DNA of 64,000 nt from Rhabdornis inornatus (GCA_013397075.1 VWZS01002414.1:61668-125667); one strand, 5' to 3'. Counted from the first letter of the stretch, positions 11,201 through 24,397 are shown. A program made the numbers and translations. Notes: generated by a model not told the origin, from the letters alone.

Positions 11201-12934
11201 GTGATGATGGCTGCACAAATGGGTAACAACTGCATTCCAGGACCTTATAAATGAAAAATATTTCCAGTGAGACAAATACAGGTTTGATTAATTTTGGGGT
11301 TTTCTTCTCCTTCCTTCCCAGTTCTCATACTCTTGCACCACCAGCATTGCCTCTCTAATTTGAAGTCATGCCTCCTGTCAGATCATTGTTCCTCTTTTGT
11401 CACTGTTCTGTAGCAATGCAAAATCTGTCACATTCGGTTTCTGGAGAGGATGGGTACTGCTGGAATCTGTGGCTATGGGTCCCTGCCAGGACAGAAGTGA
11501 TTCTCCTGGTCACAAACACAAGTGTTGGATGCTCAGGAGCTGCAAACCGTTCAGCTGAGCCATACAGTACTGGTGTCTCTTAATAGAAAGCGAAGCCTTT
11601 TGGTAATTGCCTGAAATCTTCCTGTTTGGCTGAAGAAGTTCGCCTGTTTTGTTTTTTTTTTCTCCCTCTTGATTCTGAAGATTTTTTTCAAGACCTTTCA
11701 AACTGACAGTCTGTGAGCAGAGGTGTTCCTGATGAACAAAATTAAGGGGCCTCATTAAAGGTTTGCTCCCCACTGACATGCACACCAGGGCTGAGCTCAG
11801 CAGAGCTGGATCTGGACCCACCACCAGCATGTTTTTCACACATGTTGCCATGGCTACGCAGGATGAGTTAATGTGACGGAACCGGCACACAGAGCAGAGG
11901 GCTTGCTGTGGATGCAGCCAGTGCACATGGCCATGTTGGAGGCTGCGCACGTTCACACCGGTTTATTACCCTCATGTAGCAGCAAGACTTCCTGCTGTGG
12001 CTTTGAAAGCTTGGGCTTCCAACTCTATCTCAGCTCGATGGCTGGGCTGTGCCACCACTAGCTCAGCCCCTCAGCTACCTGCCAGTCCCTATGCTGGCTA
12101 GAGAGTCTGTGCTTGCACCCTGAACTTGTCTCCACCACAGACACTGGAATTAAGATTTTGAGGCAGAGAAGGGATGTTGCCTGGGGTCAGACCTGGAAGC
12201 CTAAACAAATAGCATCAAACCCAAAGTTTGGTGGTTGACCCTGGCTGTCCAGGCTGCAGGGTTGCTTTCAGCTAGTTTTACCAGCACCCTCCTAACAGCC
12301 ATCATACTCTATCATCTGCTTTCTCTGATTTTCTGTGATTAATTTTTTTTGCAATCATAATGTGAAAACTGCTCTCCTCTATTTAGATACTCACTGCAGC
12401 ATCTTCTGTCATTTCCTGCAGTTGCAATATATTGAACTCTGGATTTTACAGCTGGTTTATGCCGATTTACCCTGTAAAGCTTCCTCTCTATTGCAAACAT
12501 TTATGTTTCTAGACTGCACTGCCACTGTGGATGCTGATAGCTGAGCCATATGAAATCTAGGCAGTCATTACTGCTTGATATTTGCTGACATAAACTCACA
12601 AGAGCACTCCTGGTCCAAGGTTATTGACAGGGTTTTACATTATTAGGACAGACCCATTGACTTGTGGTGACAAACTTCCCATTGGTGCTGATGTGCTTCT
12701 CTGCCAATTCTGGCACATTGAAGAAACATGTGGAGCAAACTGGCATGAGGATTCCTATTTTGCTGATGTTTATTTATTTATTTTCCCAAAAAGTGAAACT
12801 CGAGCTACAATTTGAATAGGAGGAAAAAACACCTGATGGGATGCATCTGTAAGAGCTAAGTGAGTGAGCTGGAGTCATTGCAGAACCTCTCTTGATTAAC
12901 TCTGAAAGGTTATGGTGATAGGAAGAGGTTCCTC
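8207..12934. other. No gene recognised
   Basis: About 4.7 kb of intergenic DNA. A 12-bp word TTATGTGATAAG is duplicated head to tail at 9589-9612. AT-rich sequence with TAATTATTATGAG and CCTTAATTATATTG near 11010-11070 might be regulatory, but I see no firm support. No coding exon was recognised. Confidence 0.45.
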
Positions 12935-14262
12935 AGGACTAGCAGAAAGCAGATGTCACTCCTTTATCAAGAAGGGGAAGAAGGAAGATCCTGGGAGCTA
13001 CAGACCCACCAGCCTGACACTGATCTGTTGGAAGGCAATGGAGCGTATATTCCAAAAGCTGTTTCTAAATACATGGAGAAGAAAGTGGTGACTGTGAGTA
13101 GTCACCATAGATTTACAAAGAGAAAGCCATGGCTGTCCAGCCTGATAGCTTCTACAATGAAAAAGCTCAGTGGAGAAGGAGAGAAAAAGGGCTGTTTCCT
13201 TGACTTTAAACAAGGCTTTTGACATTACCTCCCATAAAATACTCGTAGAGAAACTAAGGGAGCAGATAAATTAATTGAGAGCTGATGAAACAATGGGTCC
13301 AGAGTGATGTTACGAGTGACAAGAAGTCCTGCTGGTGGCAGTGACTAATGGTGTACTGCAAGGACCCATATCATGGTCAATATTCTTTAACATTTTTGCT
13401 AATTGTCTGGATGATGGGGCAGAGTGCATCCTCAAAAAGTTCTCAGGCAATACAGAGGTGTGAGCAGGTGAATGTGCTGCCTGTTAGAAGGGGAAGGCTG
13501 GAAAACCGAACTGGCTTGTGGAGCTCAACAATGTGAGAAGTGTGAGGCCCACATTCTGGGGAAGAATAATCCAGATCACCTGGACAGGCTGCAGAATAAT
13601 GGGCTGGGAAGTAGCTTTGTAGATCAGGAACTCAGCATCCTGGTGGATAGAAGGTGAACATGAGTCAGTAGTGTGTTCACATGGCAGAGAGGCCCGATTG
13701 TCTTTGGTCTGCATTCAGAGGTGTCATCAGTGGGATGTGATCCTGTCCTTTGCTCAGCACTGATGAGACACGTCTCGATTGCAGGGTACAGTTCTGTGCT
13801 TCTCTGTATAAAAGATACAGACTTACTGGAAGAGGTCACTAAAATGCTGGAGGCACAGGAGTATATTGTCATATAGGGAGAACCTGAAAGCACTGGGGAT
13901 GTCCAGCCAGGGGAAAGGGAGGTTCAGGGGAGATCTTGTCAGTGTGTATACCTGATGTGGAGGAGCATAGCAGTGAGCTCATTAGAGTGTATTGGCAGAA
14001 GATTTAAAAAAATCCAAGAACCCTCAGGCTGTGCCAGGGGAGGTTCAGGATAGATGTCAGGAAGAATTCCTTTACAGAAACAGTGCTTGAACATCAGAAT
14101 GGACTGCCTAGGCAAGTGGTGAAGTCCCTATCCTTAGACATGTTCAAGAAATGACTGGACATGGCACTCAACCCTCTGGTCTGGTTGGCAAGGCATTGAT
14201 CAGTCATAGGTTGGGCTCAATAATCTTTCTCAACCTAACTGACTCAGTAATTCTGTGAAAAT
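12935..14262 (+). mobile_element. CR1 LINE, 3' 1.3 kb with reverse-transcriptase remnants
   Basis: In forward orientation the broken frames retain CR1 ORF2 landmarks: KEDPG-NY-like and PVSLT-like text near 12970-13020, LDF(K)Q-F near 13200, and then a GVLQGPISWSIFFNIF stretch with LDDG-EC-L-KF near 13350-13440. That last stretch is the reverse-transcriptase region around the motif leading to the (F)ADD-type catalytic site, here decayed to FSGNT. The 3' end (CTCAACCTAACTGACTCAGTAATTCTGTGA region) is the CR1 tail. Frameshifts and stops make it a dead copy. Confidence 0.92.
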
Positions 14263-14299
14263 AATTTTTGTTTAGACATTAGAGAAAAAACATTATTGC

Positions 14300-14495
14300 T
14301 GTGAGGGTGGTCAAGCATTGAAACAGGTTTGTTCAAGAGAAGTCATGGTGCCTCTGCCCTCCAAGATACTCAAAACTGGACTTGACATGGTCTGGAGAAA
14401 CCTGCTGTAGGTGAGCCTGTGATGAGACAAGGGACTGGACAAGATGACCTCCAGAGTTCTCTGTTAACCTTAGCCATGCTGTGATCCTGGAATCT
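14300..14495 (+). mobile_element. CR1 LINE fragment, 3' end
   Basis: It starts GAGGGTGGTCAAGCATTGAA and ends GGACAAGATGACCTCCAGAG...GCTGTGATCCTGGA, the CR1 3' layout. It is a separate insertion directly after another CR1 end. Confidence 0.85.
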
Positions 14496-14897
14496 TCTTG
14501 AGACACAACTGACAGAAGATCTGATCCCCAGAGTCTACATCCTGCTGACCACAGTGTCAAAAGATGGAAACCAGAGAAAAAAAATCCTTGCAGGCACAGT
14601 CCTGCACGAAAAAGAGACAGAAACAATGTCCATTTTTCTAGGGGAAGTCCTCTTCCCTGTGCAGCTAGAGTAGGAGAAATGACCTTTTGCTTGTAAAAAC
14701 ACTCAGAGTTACCATGGAGGGTCAGTACTGCTCAACCGTAGACCTCAGCTTACTAATTGCAGAGTCTCATTGAGCACAGGAATGTGTAATAGATCCTATT
14801 TCTTTTTTATTATCTGTGTAATTTAGAAATAGCTGAAGATCAAATATGGACCAAGATACGTTATTATTGCCACTATGTAGTTTCAATTTCTCTTCTT

Positions 14898-15132
14898 TAG
14901 GAGAGACCAAGGGAGATATAGTTTGGATATTAGGAAGAAGTTTTTCACAGAGGGAATAATAAAGTATTGGAATGCTTTGCCTGAAGAGGTGGTGGAGTCA
15001 CCATCCCTGCATGTATTTTAAAAAAGACTGGATGTGGCACTTGGTGCCATGGTCTAGTTGAAGTGTTAGAGCGTGGGTTGGACTTGATGATCTTGGAGGT
15101 CTCTTCCAACCTACGTATTCTGTGATTCTTGA
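14898..15132 (+). mobile_element. CR1 LINE fragment, 3' end
   Basis: Contains GATATTAGGAAGAAGTTTTT, GAGGTGGTGGAGTCACCATC and GGTTGGACTTGATGATCTTGG, ending TATTCTGTGATTC. This is the best-preserved CR1 tail in the window. Confidence 0.95.
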
Positions 15133-15629
15133 TTTATTCGGCTTTACTTACCTTCCTCACTCTTGCTTTCATTTTTTCACTAGTTTAGGGTCAGATGTTG
15201 CCATTCCCACATAGAGTGAGCAGGTTGTTCTTACAAGAGCAGGTTCACCCTGTTCTAGACAGTCCATTTAGTTAAAATGTTACAACAATTAACCTGAAGT
15301 GAGAAAGTTTAGGAAAAGTCCTTATGTTTCTCTGTAAAGAGGCTTTAAAAGCCTGTGTTGGCCTTTACCCCTGTAATTGTCATGACTTTTAAGAAAAATA
15401 CTCATGTCAGTGAGTGAATGCCAGAGACAATGTACATTTGGAAGAGGCCTCACCTCAGCTACTTAAACCCATGATACCCAAGCAAAGCCAGTGTTCCCAA
15501 AGTGGAGTCAGGCTCCATGGTGGGGGGCAGGAGGCTGTGCACAAGTGCTGTTCTCTCTACTCGACCTGTGACACCAGCAGCCACAGCCTGGAACAGCACA
15601 GGAGCCATCAATCTCTGTTCAGGGGAGCT

Positions 15630-16210
15630 GGTAGTGCAGCAAACTGAAGGAGGGGATTCTGCTCCTGTGGCCTTGTGAGACTCTACCTGGAACACTGCAT
15701 ACAGTTGCGATGCATCCAGCATAAGAAGGACATGGAACTCTTGAACAAGTCCAGAGGAGGCCATGAAGTTGATAAGAGGATTGGTGCATGTCCCCTATGA
15801 AGACAGGCTGAGAAAGATATTCAGCCTGGAGAAGAAAAAGTTGTGTGAAGACCCCATAGCAACCCCCCAAGGATACTTCTGGTATCTACAGGGAAGCTGA
15901 AGAGGGATTCTCCATGAAGAGCTGCAGTGACTGAACAAGGAGAAATGAGGGAAAATTGAAAGAGGTTAATCCAATTTATGTTAACTATTAGGAAGCAATT
16001 TTCTGCTTGGAGGGTGGTGAAACACAGGAACAGGTTGCCTAGGGAGGTTGTGAATGCCCCAAGCCTGGCAGTATTCCAGGCCAGGTTGCATAAGGCTTTG
16101 AGCAACCCAATCCAGTGGCACGTGACCCTGCCTATAGCAGGGGTTCAGACCAGGTGATCTTCCAGATCTTTTCGAATACCTTAACATTCCACGATTCTAT
16201 GACTCTATAC
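15630..16210 (+). mobile_element. CR1 LINE fragment, ORF2 C terminus and 3' end
   Basis: CR1 landmarks in order: CCTGGAACACTGCATACAGTT, GACAGGCTGAGAAAGATATTC, GAGGGTGGTGAAACACAGGA, CAGGTTGCCTAGGGAGGTTG and a tail ending ACGATTCTATGACTCTA. About 580 bp, decayed. Confidence 0.92.
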
Positions 16211-18292
16211 CTGCTGCCTGAGGGCCCTTCTCAATCAATCCCTGCTTCTGGATGTTAATGCACAACCTAAGCTTTGGCTTTGAATGTGATGGTGGGAACT
16301 CTCAGGAAGAACATCATTCTCTTTCATGCTCATCAGGTAGTGATGGGTGAGCTGGATGCCCATCGGTGCTGCCTGACCTCAGGGCTGCAGCCAGGCCAGG
16401 GATGGAAATAGATGATGGTGTTCACACAGAGAAGGGAATATTGAAGAAATCACTAGAGCAAATGTGTAGCTATGTCTTGCTCATGATGAGAAAAGTATGT
16501 CTGGCTATGACCCAGTTTTCACCAACTGTACCAACTAATGGAGTGAGAGACATAAAAGATTTCTGAAGTCAACCTGAAGTGTAATTCAACCTGTCCTGAG
16601 AGAGGTTATGATAAGATGAATTTCTATCTTTCCTTTCCTTTACAATACCAACTTTCGGCTTCTAAAAATTTGCTTAAGCAGTGATTGTTTGGTGGTGCCT
16701 TGATGAACTCACTAACTCTCTAAGGGCTACAGATATGTCAGATCTTGCAGCAGCTTGTAGAGACAGATACATATTTCTTGGTCCTTTGAAAAAAACTCTG
16801 GAATGAAACATTGTAGGCAAGGGAAAGCATTTTGTGGAGCTTTTTGTGATGGAAAATGAACGGATCAATTCTAATTTCAATAAGGTAGTGCTATCGATGT
16901 TTTTTAAAAAAAATCTTAATTTTTGATCAAAAGTTCTAGCTTTCTGTACAGCTCTCATTATTAGCTGGAGACACAGTGATGGGATGTTGACCTGTAAGAA
17001 AATCTCCTGGATGCAAGAAGCAGAGAAAAGAATATACAAGTTTTTCAGATGAAAGCATTGGTTCTGCATCTACAGATATTTCATCCCTCATGTCAGAGAG
17101 TGTCACTTGAGAAAGACATGCATGGTCAGACTTGCAAGTCTGTCCCATCCCTTTTTACTAGCTCTTCTCAGTCCAGCTTTTCTCCAGATGTCTTGTTTTT
17201 TTAATCTCTTAGGTTTCCTCTGGTGATCTGACATGTTTCTTCTTCAAATCTCAAGTCAATGATGCTTTGCAGCTCCATGGCCCACACAATCAGGTGTTTT
17301 CTGTTGCCAGCAAAAAGCTGCAGGCACTCAGCATCCAAGACTGGTCCTCATGGACTGTGCAGACTTGGGATGAGACCTTGAGCCCTCAGAAGATCTGTTG
17401 AAATTCAACGAAGCTCACATGGATTTTTTTCTGTAACTCTCTGCTCAAAGAGCCTCAGGTTCTACAAATGTTTTGAAACAAAAGGTGTTTGGAAAATGGT
17501 TTTGAAAAGCTTGCACAGTAAGGTGTTAATCTAATTGAGAAATTCTGAAATAAATTCTATTGCCAGTAGAACCTAACTTTATTCAAAAGCAAGAAATCTT
17601 TAAAAATTACAAGTAAGTCATTAATGTACTTGTCATAGGCTTTGTCAGCACAACCTGAGCACCAGGGAGATATGTGTGTTCCCTAATAAGGCCCTTCCTG
17701 GTGGCAAATAGGTACAGTTATGATTTGTGTGCATTCCTGAATCGCTTCAGGTCTATTAGTGGGCTGGAAAGACTGTGTCCTGTCAAAACCCTTCACATCC
17801 CTTCTCATAGAGGGCAGTGCTGCAGCCAAGCCTGGCTGACCATCAGGGACCAGACTGAGCATCCAGCTGTCTGCTGCAGAGGTGGTGCTAACTCTTGACA
17901 TGACACCACATCTGCCTTTACCAGAGCCACAGCGAGGTATTATTGGGACAGAAGAAACAAAGGAATGTTAAATATGGAATGGTGCTTCTTCAAAGAATGA
18001 AAATTTTATTACCAAAATGAAAAATAATACTTTTTCCTTTGGTTGTATCAGCTAACTAACATTTTCAGAGATATAACAGGAAACAAGCTTTTGCTCCCTG
18101 CTGAAACAAATAATTTTGAAATCTTGAAAGAAGAGGCGCATGAAAAGTGGAATTACTTTACTAAAAATAGATGGACAGGAATTTTTATTTTTTTTTTACA
18201 AAAGCATTACTTCTTAGAAGAAATACCAAATAAAACTGCCTGTGAAAATTTAATCTAAGAAAGGTATGTTGTTGCATTTCTCTCCAGTATTA
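16211..18292. other. No recognisable feature
   Basis: About 2 kb of intergenic DNA with no repeat, exon or RNA gene that I can support. Confidence 0.5.
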
Positions 18293-18616
18293 TGGGACAC
18301 CTCTCTGTTGCAGTTTTGGAGACAGACACATGACTGAAGACACCAGAGTTCATGCAACAACAGCCAACTTTTACTAAGTACTGTTCTCTTTATATAGTTT
18401 TAAAAGTCCGTGCAGTTAGTCCTGATTGGCTGAATTAGCTGCCACCCAGCTAACTGGCCAATAGCTGCCCATGTCCCCATTGGCCTAGACTGGTCGAGTT
18501 ATAGAATTAAGGTAGTTACATTATTAGTTCTATTTCAGCTATAAAATTATAATTAGGATTATTATGTAACTGTGAGGCATCCAGGTCAGCTGTTAGCGAC
18601 CATACCTCTCTGACAA
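18293..18616 (-). mobile_element. Solo retroviral LTR, reverse orientation
   Basis: On the minus strand it starts TGTCAGAGAGGTATGG and has CCAAT boxes (ATTGG on the plus strand at 18425-18429 and 18479-18483), then a strong TATATAAAG at 18388-18396 and an R-like segment. That is a classic U3 promoter order. It carries no internal sequence. The right end is well placed at 18616. The left end (TGGGACACC on the plus strand) is approximate, and no target duplication was found. Confidence 0.65.
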
Positions 18617-18822
18617 TATCTCTGCACATTTTATCAGTACTTCTTTAAATTTCATTTTCCTGCCTTGTAACTAATGATGGCTGAACCACTTAAGGTAGCA
18701 TCTTGCCTGAGCCAGGAGTAGTTTCAGCCACGGACATACCTTGATATCTGTAGAAGATACCTGACAAGCAGGCTTCCTGGAGAAGCATGGTTGCACCAAA
18801 CCCCATGGCTTAAGTAGTCAGG

Positions 18823-18932
18823 TTCATATAATCATGGAATTGTTGAGGTTTGACAAGAGTTCTAGGGTCTTTGAGCCCAACCATACTACCAGCACCACCA
18901 TGTTACCACTAAATTATATTCCAGCCTATTGC
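18823..18932 (-). mobile_element. CR1 LINE tail, reverse orientation
   Basis: ATAATCATGGAATTGTTGAGG, then GAGCCCAACCATACTACCAGC is the reverse complement of a CR1 3' end. Only about 110 bp remain. Confidence 0.85.
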
Positions 18933-19292
18933 TTTTTCTTGGTATCACTGGTAATCCTGGCTGTCATTTCTCCTACCTCCAAAAATGCTACTGTCACCAG
19001 TCTGCTCTAAGTGGTTATTTTTTTTCACTCTGTTTCTCATCTTCAGAGTTTCTAAAGATATTAACACCATGCATGGCTGACAAGATGAATTCTGACAAAA
19101 GATAATTGCATGAGTCCTTTGTCTCTGAGCCCTTTCAGTGCCTCCATACTGTCAGTTTCCATTTTGTTCAAACACGTGTCAAAGGTGCCCACCACACACA
19201 AGACCAGGAGGTGCTTGGCCAAAGCTGTTTTGAAGATTGGAACAAGTGCGTCCGCGGATTTTTTTTTATTTTATTTTTTAACAAAATGGAGG

Positions 19293-19352
19293 TGGATGGA
19301 TGGATGGATGGATGGATGGATGGATGGATGGATGGATGGATGGATGGATGGA
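19293..19352. repeat. (GGAT)n tetranucleotide repeat
   Basis: About fifteen uninterrupted GGAT units behind a T-rich run (19259-19279). The long open frames through it (MDGWMDGW) are repeat artefacts. Confidence 0.98.
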
Positions 19353-19949
19353 AATGCAGGCTCCAAGGTGTACCTCAAGCAAGCTAATGCCTCATGTGAG
19401 GGACTACAGTGGACATGCCATGATCAGAGCAGCCCTGGGTGGTCCCACAGGCATGGCGGGATCCATCATAGGCATGAGTTCTGCAGAGGGAAACTGCCTG
19501 CTCTGGCATCACTGGCACAGCTCTGTGTGGTCAGCACCATGCAGCTTGACATGGGACTGGGCTATATCTCAGCCAGACCTAACACACACAGCAGCACCAC
19601 TATTCCTGCATAGGAAATAACACACACAAAGCCCAGCAAAATTTCAAAGAAAAGTGGTGCATATGTGTCCAACCAGAAACATGGGGAAGTAGGGACAATT
19701 TTTTGCTTCTGCAGGCATCTCATTTGGAAAAGCCTGTCCAGGGTGGGAGGACAGTGCCCAAGGCTCTGCACAGCTCTCAAGACATGTGAAGTCTCACAAA
19801 AGAGAAGTTTCCCAGTTTTTCCCAAGTATAATTTTTAACAAAATCCCTTGTCTGTAGCCTTCTAGTGGATGTGAGTGGTCAAAGATTCCATACAAATACA
19901 CCTTAGGGTTATTTTATTCGTTTGTTTATAGATTCTCTTTATTACTCAT

Positions 19950-20075
19950 AATCCCTAGTGGCACTTAAGAGCATGGGGTGACTTTGGCAGTGTTGGGGTA
20001 ACAGTTGGAGTTGGTGATCTTAAAGGCCTTTTCCAACCTAAAGGATTCTATTATTATGTGATTCTGATTCTCAGT
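19950..20075 (+). mobile_element. CR1 LINE tail
   Basis: TTTGGCAGTGTTGGGGTAAC, GTTGGTGATCTTAAAGGCC and TTTTCCAACCTAAAGGATTC, ending with ATTATGTGATTCTGATTC octamer-like repeats. Confidence 0.9.
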
Positions 20076-23000
20076 GCTACCAACTGATGGTTCTTCATCC
20101 AGGAGCACAGACCTAGATTAATTTCTAGCTTTAAAGAGAACCTGTCTTTGTGCCAAAATTTCGTTTGCTTGTTCTGGCTATTAGCCAGGTGAAGTGGGTG
20201 ATGAAATTTTCAGAACATTGTGTTTTAAAACATCCATTTCACCCAAAGAGGGAGGTTGTAGCATATGTGTACATTTTGAGTAAATCAGAAATTTCTGCTA
20301 GAGAAACTTCCAAAAGATATTTGAATTTTTGGAATCTTTATTTTAAAACAACCCAGAGCGGCAGTTTGAGGTTTGGTTTCCTTTTTGGGGGGAAGTGGGG
20401 GCAGGGAGTTGGCAGGCAGAGGAGTGGTCACCTTAGTTCCATTTTCATGCTTGCCATATTTTCTTGCCAAAGAAATACAAACTAAACATATTTGAAAAGG
20501 CTTCAGTTCCCCCATGAAATGCCAGGGTTGTCGAATGCCACCTTTCTGTGTCAAATCACTCTGAATAGTAACTCTGGAAATACTTATTTCACTCTGAATC
20601 AGGATGAAAAATTTTGAAACCCTGGTGTTTCTCTTAAGCTAGAAATTGTAGATTTTGCCTGGCTAGCAGATTTCTACACTCCACCTGCTGGGGACCTTGT
20701 TCATATCAACAATGCTGATCAGGCCAGAGGCAAGCTGGTAAGGGGCTGCTTGAGTACATATTCCTTCCACTTCAAAGCAAACTGTTACTTCAAGTTTCCA
20801 TGTTTTCTTGTGCTGTCTCAAGATTTCCTCTCTAAAGAGCTGATCTCTTTCAGCATTTTGCCGCTGCTGTGACCCCCAATACAAGATATCAAGCTGATTC
20901 CCAGTCCTTGCTGTGACTTTGTCCCCAAAGTAAGAGAAGCTGTGGCATTGGAGCACCAATGGTGAAGACAAAAGAACAGCAATTTGACCAAATCAGAGGT
21001 ACAAACCCAGTAGCTTAGAGTCTGACTGCACTGTGTTGTGCGTTCAGCCAGTTTAAAGGCTGTGGCATGCACCAAGGTGGTGATGCTGATAGGCAAAGCT
21101 TAACACAGTGTTCCTGATAAGGGCCGCAGGCAGGGACCAGCAAATACGCCTCGCACAGGGACCAAAGGCAGCAGGCCCTCACTCTTGCAGCCCCTCTCTG
21201 CGGACCATCTTACACCTGCAGCCAGTACCTGTGTTTACAGCACCCACTGTCCTGATCAGGACATTGTCCTGATGCATTGGTATGGGGAGAGCCAAGCCTC
21301 AGCAGGACACAGAGCTGACAGCATCATGGGGCTGAGTGGGGCAGAAGCTTGTGCACAACTGAGAAAAAAATAGAAAGAGAGGAGAAGTTAAAAAAGGTGG
21401 CTTTCAGTGAGCTGAACTCCCTGCAGTGCACCACTCCAGGAAGCCCAGGACAGTGTCTCCAGTAACTCTGATCTTCTGGGAAACACATTAAGTGGAAAAA
21501 TAAAATCAGTCTGACCTCAACCTGCAGACTTGTGCTTATGCTGTGTGCCCTTTTTTTTCCCAGGTTAGCACTGCTGTTCTGGTTCCAACCAGTGATGGGG
21601 AAGACATAGGGATTAGGAAACTGCTGTTGGTCTGGAAGTCTACCTGCTATCTGGCTTACACAGCTCCACTGGGAAAAGAAACAACTTCCAGTCCACCCAT
21701 CACTGGCACCAGGGCTGGCCAGTGACAGACTTATTTCTTCCCAAAGTAGTGCCTGGTGAGGGAACTGGTGACATCCATGGCAGGCAGTTTGGCTTAGTTA
21801 GTTCACAGATACCCTGGGACTGACAAGTAATTGCTGGTTTCTTGCTTCAGTAAAATTTGGAAAAACAGGTAGAAGAAACATGGCTCTTTGCTATCCTCTG
21901 CTGTCATATTCAGTCAATTCATTAACTTTACTCTCTCCCTAGTCTGCCTCCAGTTAGCCGTTAATTTCAGGTGCTAAAAAGGCAATTTAGTCACTGCACG
22001 AGACCAAGAGGGAGAATATAATTCACTCTTCTGCCTCTTATGGGACCTGTACATAAAGCAAATTAACCCAGACTTGCTGTTATATAGAAGTTGGTTTTTG
22101 CAGGGGGAAAAAAAAACAGTATAAGCAGACAACTGGCAAAGTCAACTGTCAAAAATTATGAGCCCAAATGGACTCAGTCAAAGACACTCTACCTCCAGTT
22201 AAAAGGGCTAGGTATTTGTCAACCAGGTGTAATATAATCTAATGAAGTACTGTGGTGTCACAACATAATGCATGCAACAATGTGGCCTTTCTATAAAACC
22301 CTTTTCCTTCATCACAGCATTCCTTCTACAGACTCAGATTTATGTAGTGTTTGGCCACGGGCAAGTGAAATGAACAGTTAAGAGCTGACAGAAACACAGC
22401 TGATGATACCTCCAGGTTTAACCCAAAAAGAAGGAAAATCTATGGATGCCCATTCAACCTGAAACTCTAAGAAATCATTAGTAAGCCAAGTTCAATGATG
22501 ATGACAAAAGAAATTCAGGGGTGAAATGGAATTATTGGCATTTGCTTAAATTTGCCAGTTTTGATAGCACAGGAGACAGATCTGTGCTGAGGTGGTTGCA
22601 AGAGAAAATATAGTTCAGGGTAAGTACACAGCAGTGAACTGGCAACTGCTGGAATGACAGGCCTTGACCAATCCTCTCCCTGCAGTGGCTGGGCTCAACT
22701 CAGCTGGTCTTGGATGCCTCCTGGAAAGCAGTGAAATCTCTGTCCATCACCTAGTTCATGAGCATGGGAAGGAGTAGCCACCTCCAAAGATGTCTTGAGC
22801 CTAGGATGTCTGAGGGCTTCCAAGTCCCTTCTTGTCAGCAAACCTGCAGTGGGACCAATATGATGCCTCCAAAATATGTTATCTGTCTCCTGAGACAAGA
22901 TGCCATTCTATCTGTTGGACCAAATTTTCACCACCCTTCTTCTGGTCAGGGAGGGTGCTCTTCTGCTTCCAGCTGCATGAATGCTTTGTTCACCCAAATG

Positions 23001-23376
23001 CTGGTTTGGGTGGCCTCTATTACCCTTCTGCTGAAAAGTAAAAGCAGAGTAAGTGATGTTCAAATTCAACCCAAGTTTGATGCACACAAAGCTGTTTCCT
23101 TCCCTCTTCCAGCATTACATGGCTTTCCTTATGGTTTGTCATCCCCAGTAAAGCATGAAATCTCCCAAATCCTTATGAAATGTCAGGGGTCAGCTTTATT
23201 TTAAACTAGATTTTCCAGAAGCTAAAGGATCGTCTGCAAATGCAGTCCTCGCTCTATGAAACCCTAAGCACAGAGAAAGAAATTCCGCCTGGTTTTAGCC
23301 TTTCTGGTTCAGTTTTGGTTTAAAAATTTTGGATTTTAATGGGTTTGTATCCATTAATGAAAAAGAGTATTACTTC
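20076..23376. other. No gene recognised
   Basis: About 3.3 kb of intergenic DNA. I saw no repeat family, exon or RNA gene. Confidence 0.5.
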
Positions 23377-24074
23377 TGTCTTGGTTTGAAAGACAGGTGT
23401 CTGCCAAGAAAGGCAGGAGCCTCTTTTTTTAAAATGGACAGTGTAAACCCCCTCCCTCCAAATTATTATAATTTTGAAATTAAGGGGCTCTCAGGCAAAG
23501 ATATGGGAATAGGAATAACAGTTCTTTACTAGGAAAATTAAAATAGAAATACAGTATTACAGAGAATAAATCCAAAAACACTGAAGAGTCAGAATCCAAC
23601 CTGACACCCCATCAGTCAGGGTGTTGGGAGCAGTTCCATTAAATGGTGGCTGCATCCTCCTGCAGTGACAGATGTGGTTCTGTTGGAGCAGTGCTCCTGG
23701 AGAAGGTGCAGTTTTCGTCCAAAGGTCCAGTGATGATGTGGAAGTGTCTGGTTTTCCTCTAGAATCCAGTGGAAAAGGCTATTCTGATGTTCCAAATCTA
23801 AGATTTTATCTAGGTAGGAAATGCTTGGCTCCTCCCTTTGGGTGGAGTATCTCCCAATGGGATGATGTAATTTTATCAGCCATACAGTGGGACCCAATGG
23901 GATTATGTGAGTTTTATCAGTCATTCAGTGGGACTTAACGGCCCATTAACAGACAATATCTTCCTAGAGGAAGGATGAGTTGTAGAAAATATAAGGATGA
24001 CTGCCCCACCTGATTTTAATAGATGGTGATAGAACACATACTTTTGGTCACATCCTGTATTGCAAACTAAGACA
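23377..24074 (-). mobile_element. Complete solo LTR, passerine TGTC family
   Basis: This is a 698-bp element bounded by TGTC...GACA, flanked by a 4-bp direct repeat CTTC (23373-23376 and 24075-24078). Read on the minus strand it has ATTGGG boxes, a GGGAGGAGCC GC element, a TATA-like AGATAAAATC (23802-23811), an R region, and the variant poly(A) signal AGTAAAGAA (23522-23530). The U5 ends in GACACCTGTCTTTCAAACCAAGACA-type sequence. The terminal structure and duplication show it is one intact solo LTR, probably left by recombination of a provirus. The 4-bp duplication fits the ERV1/gammaretrovirus-like class. It is similar to 2684-3440 and 24398-25470. Confidence 0.88.
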
Positions 24075-24397
24075 CTTCAAAGTGACTCAAAGTTAATCTC
24101 AAAGTGAGATTCATCTAAGCCTAACTGACAAAGCATTATGCGGTCTTCCTGCAAAAGAAGAATCTTCTTCCTGTCATTAGCATTTCAATTTTTAAAAAAT
24201 ACTAGCATTATTTTCTTTTACTTGATCCTTCATGGTTCCACTTTAATTTCTTTGGGCTAAAACCAGTTACTTTTATAGCTGTGGTTTTTGACTAACCCAG
24301 AAAATATGTTCCAGTGTTGGAAAATCCTGTTGCTGACCATTACCATCTGTAACCAATCTGTAACTCTCTTCATCCTTTGATTTTGTTTCAAGCATTG

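Noticed and set aside
19106..19620. Frames with MDGWMDGW repeats
   Set aside because: This is the translation of the (GGAT)n microsatellite.
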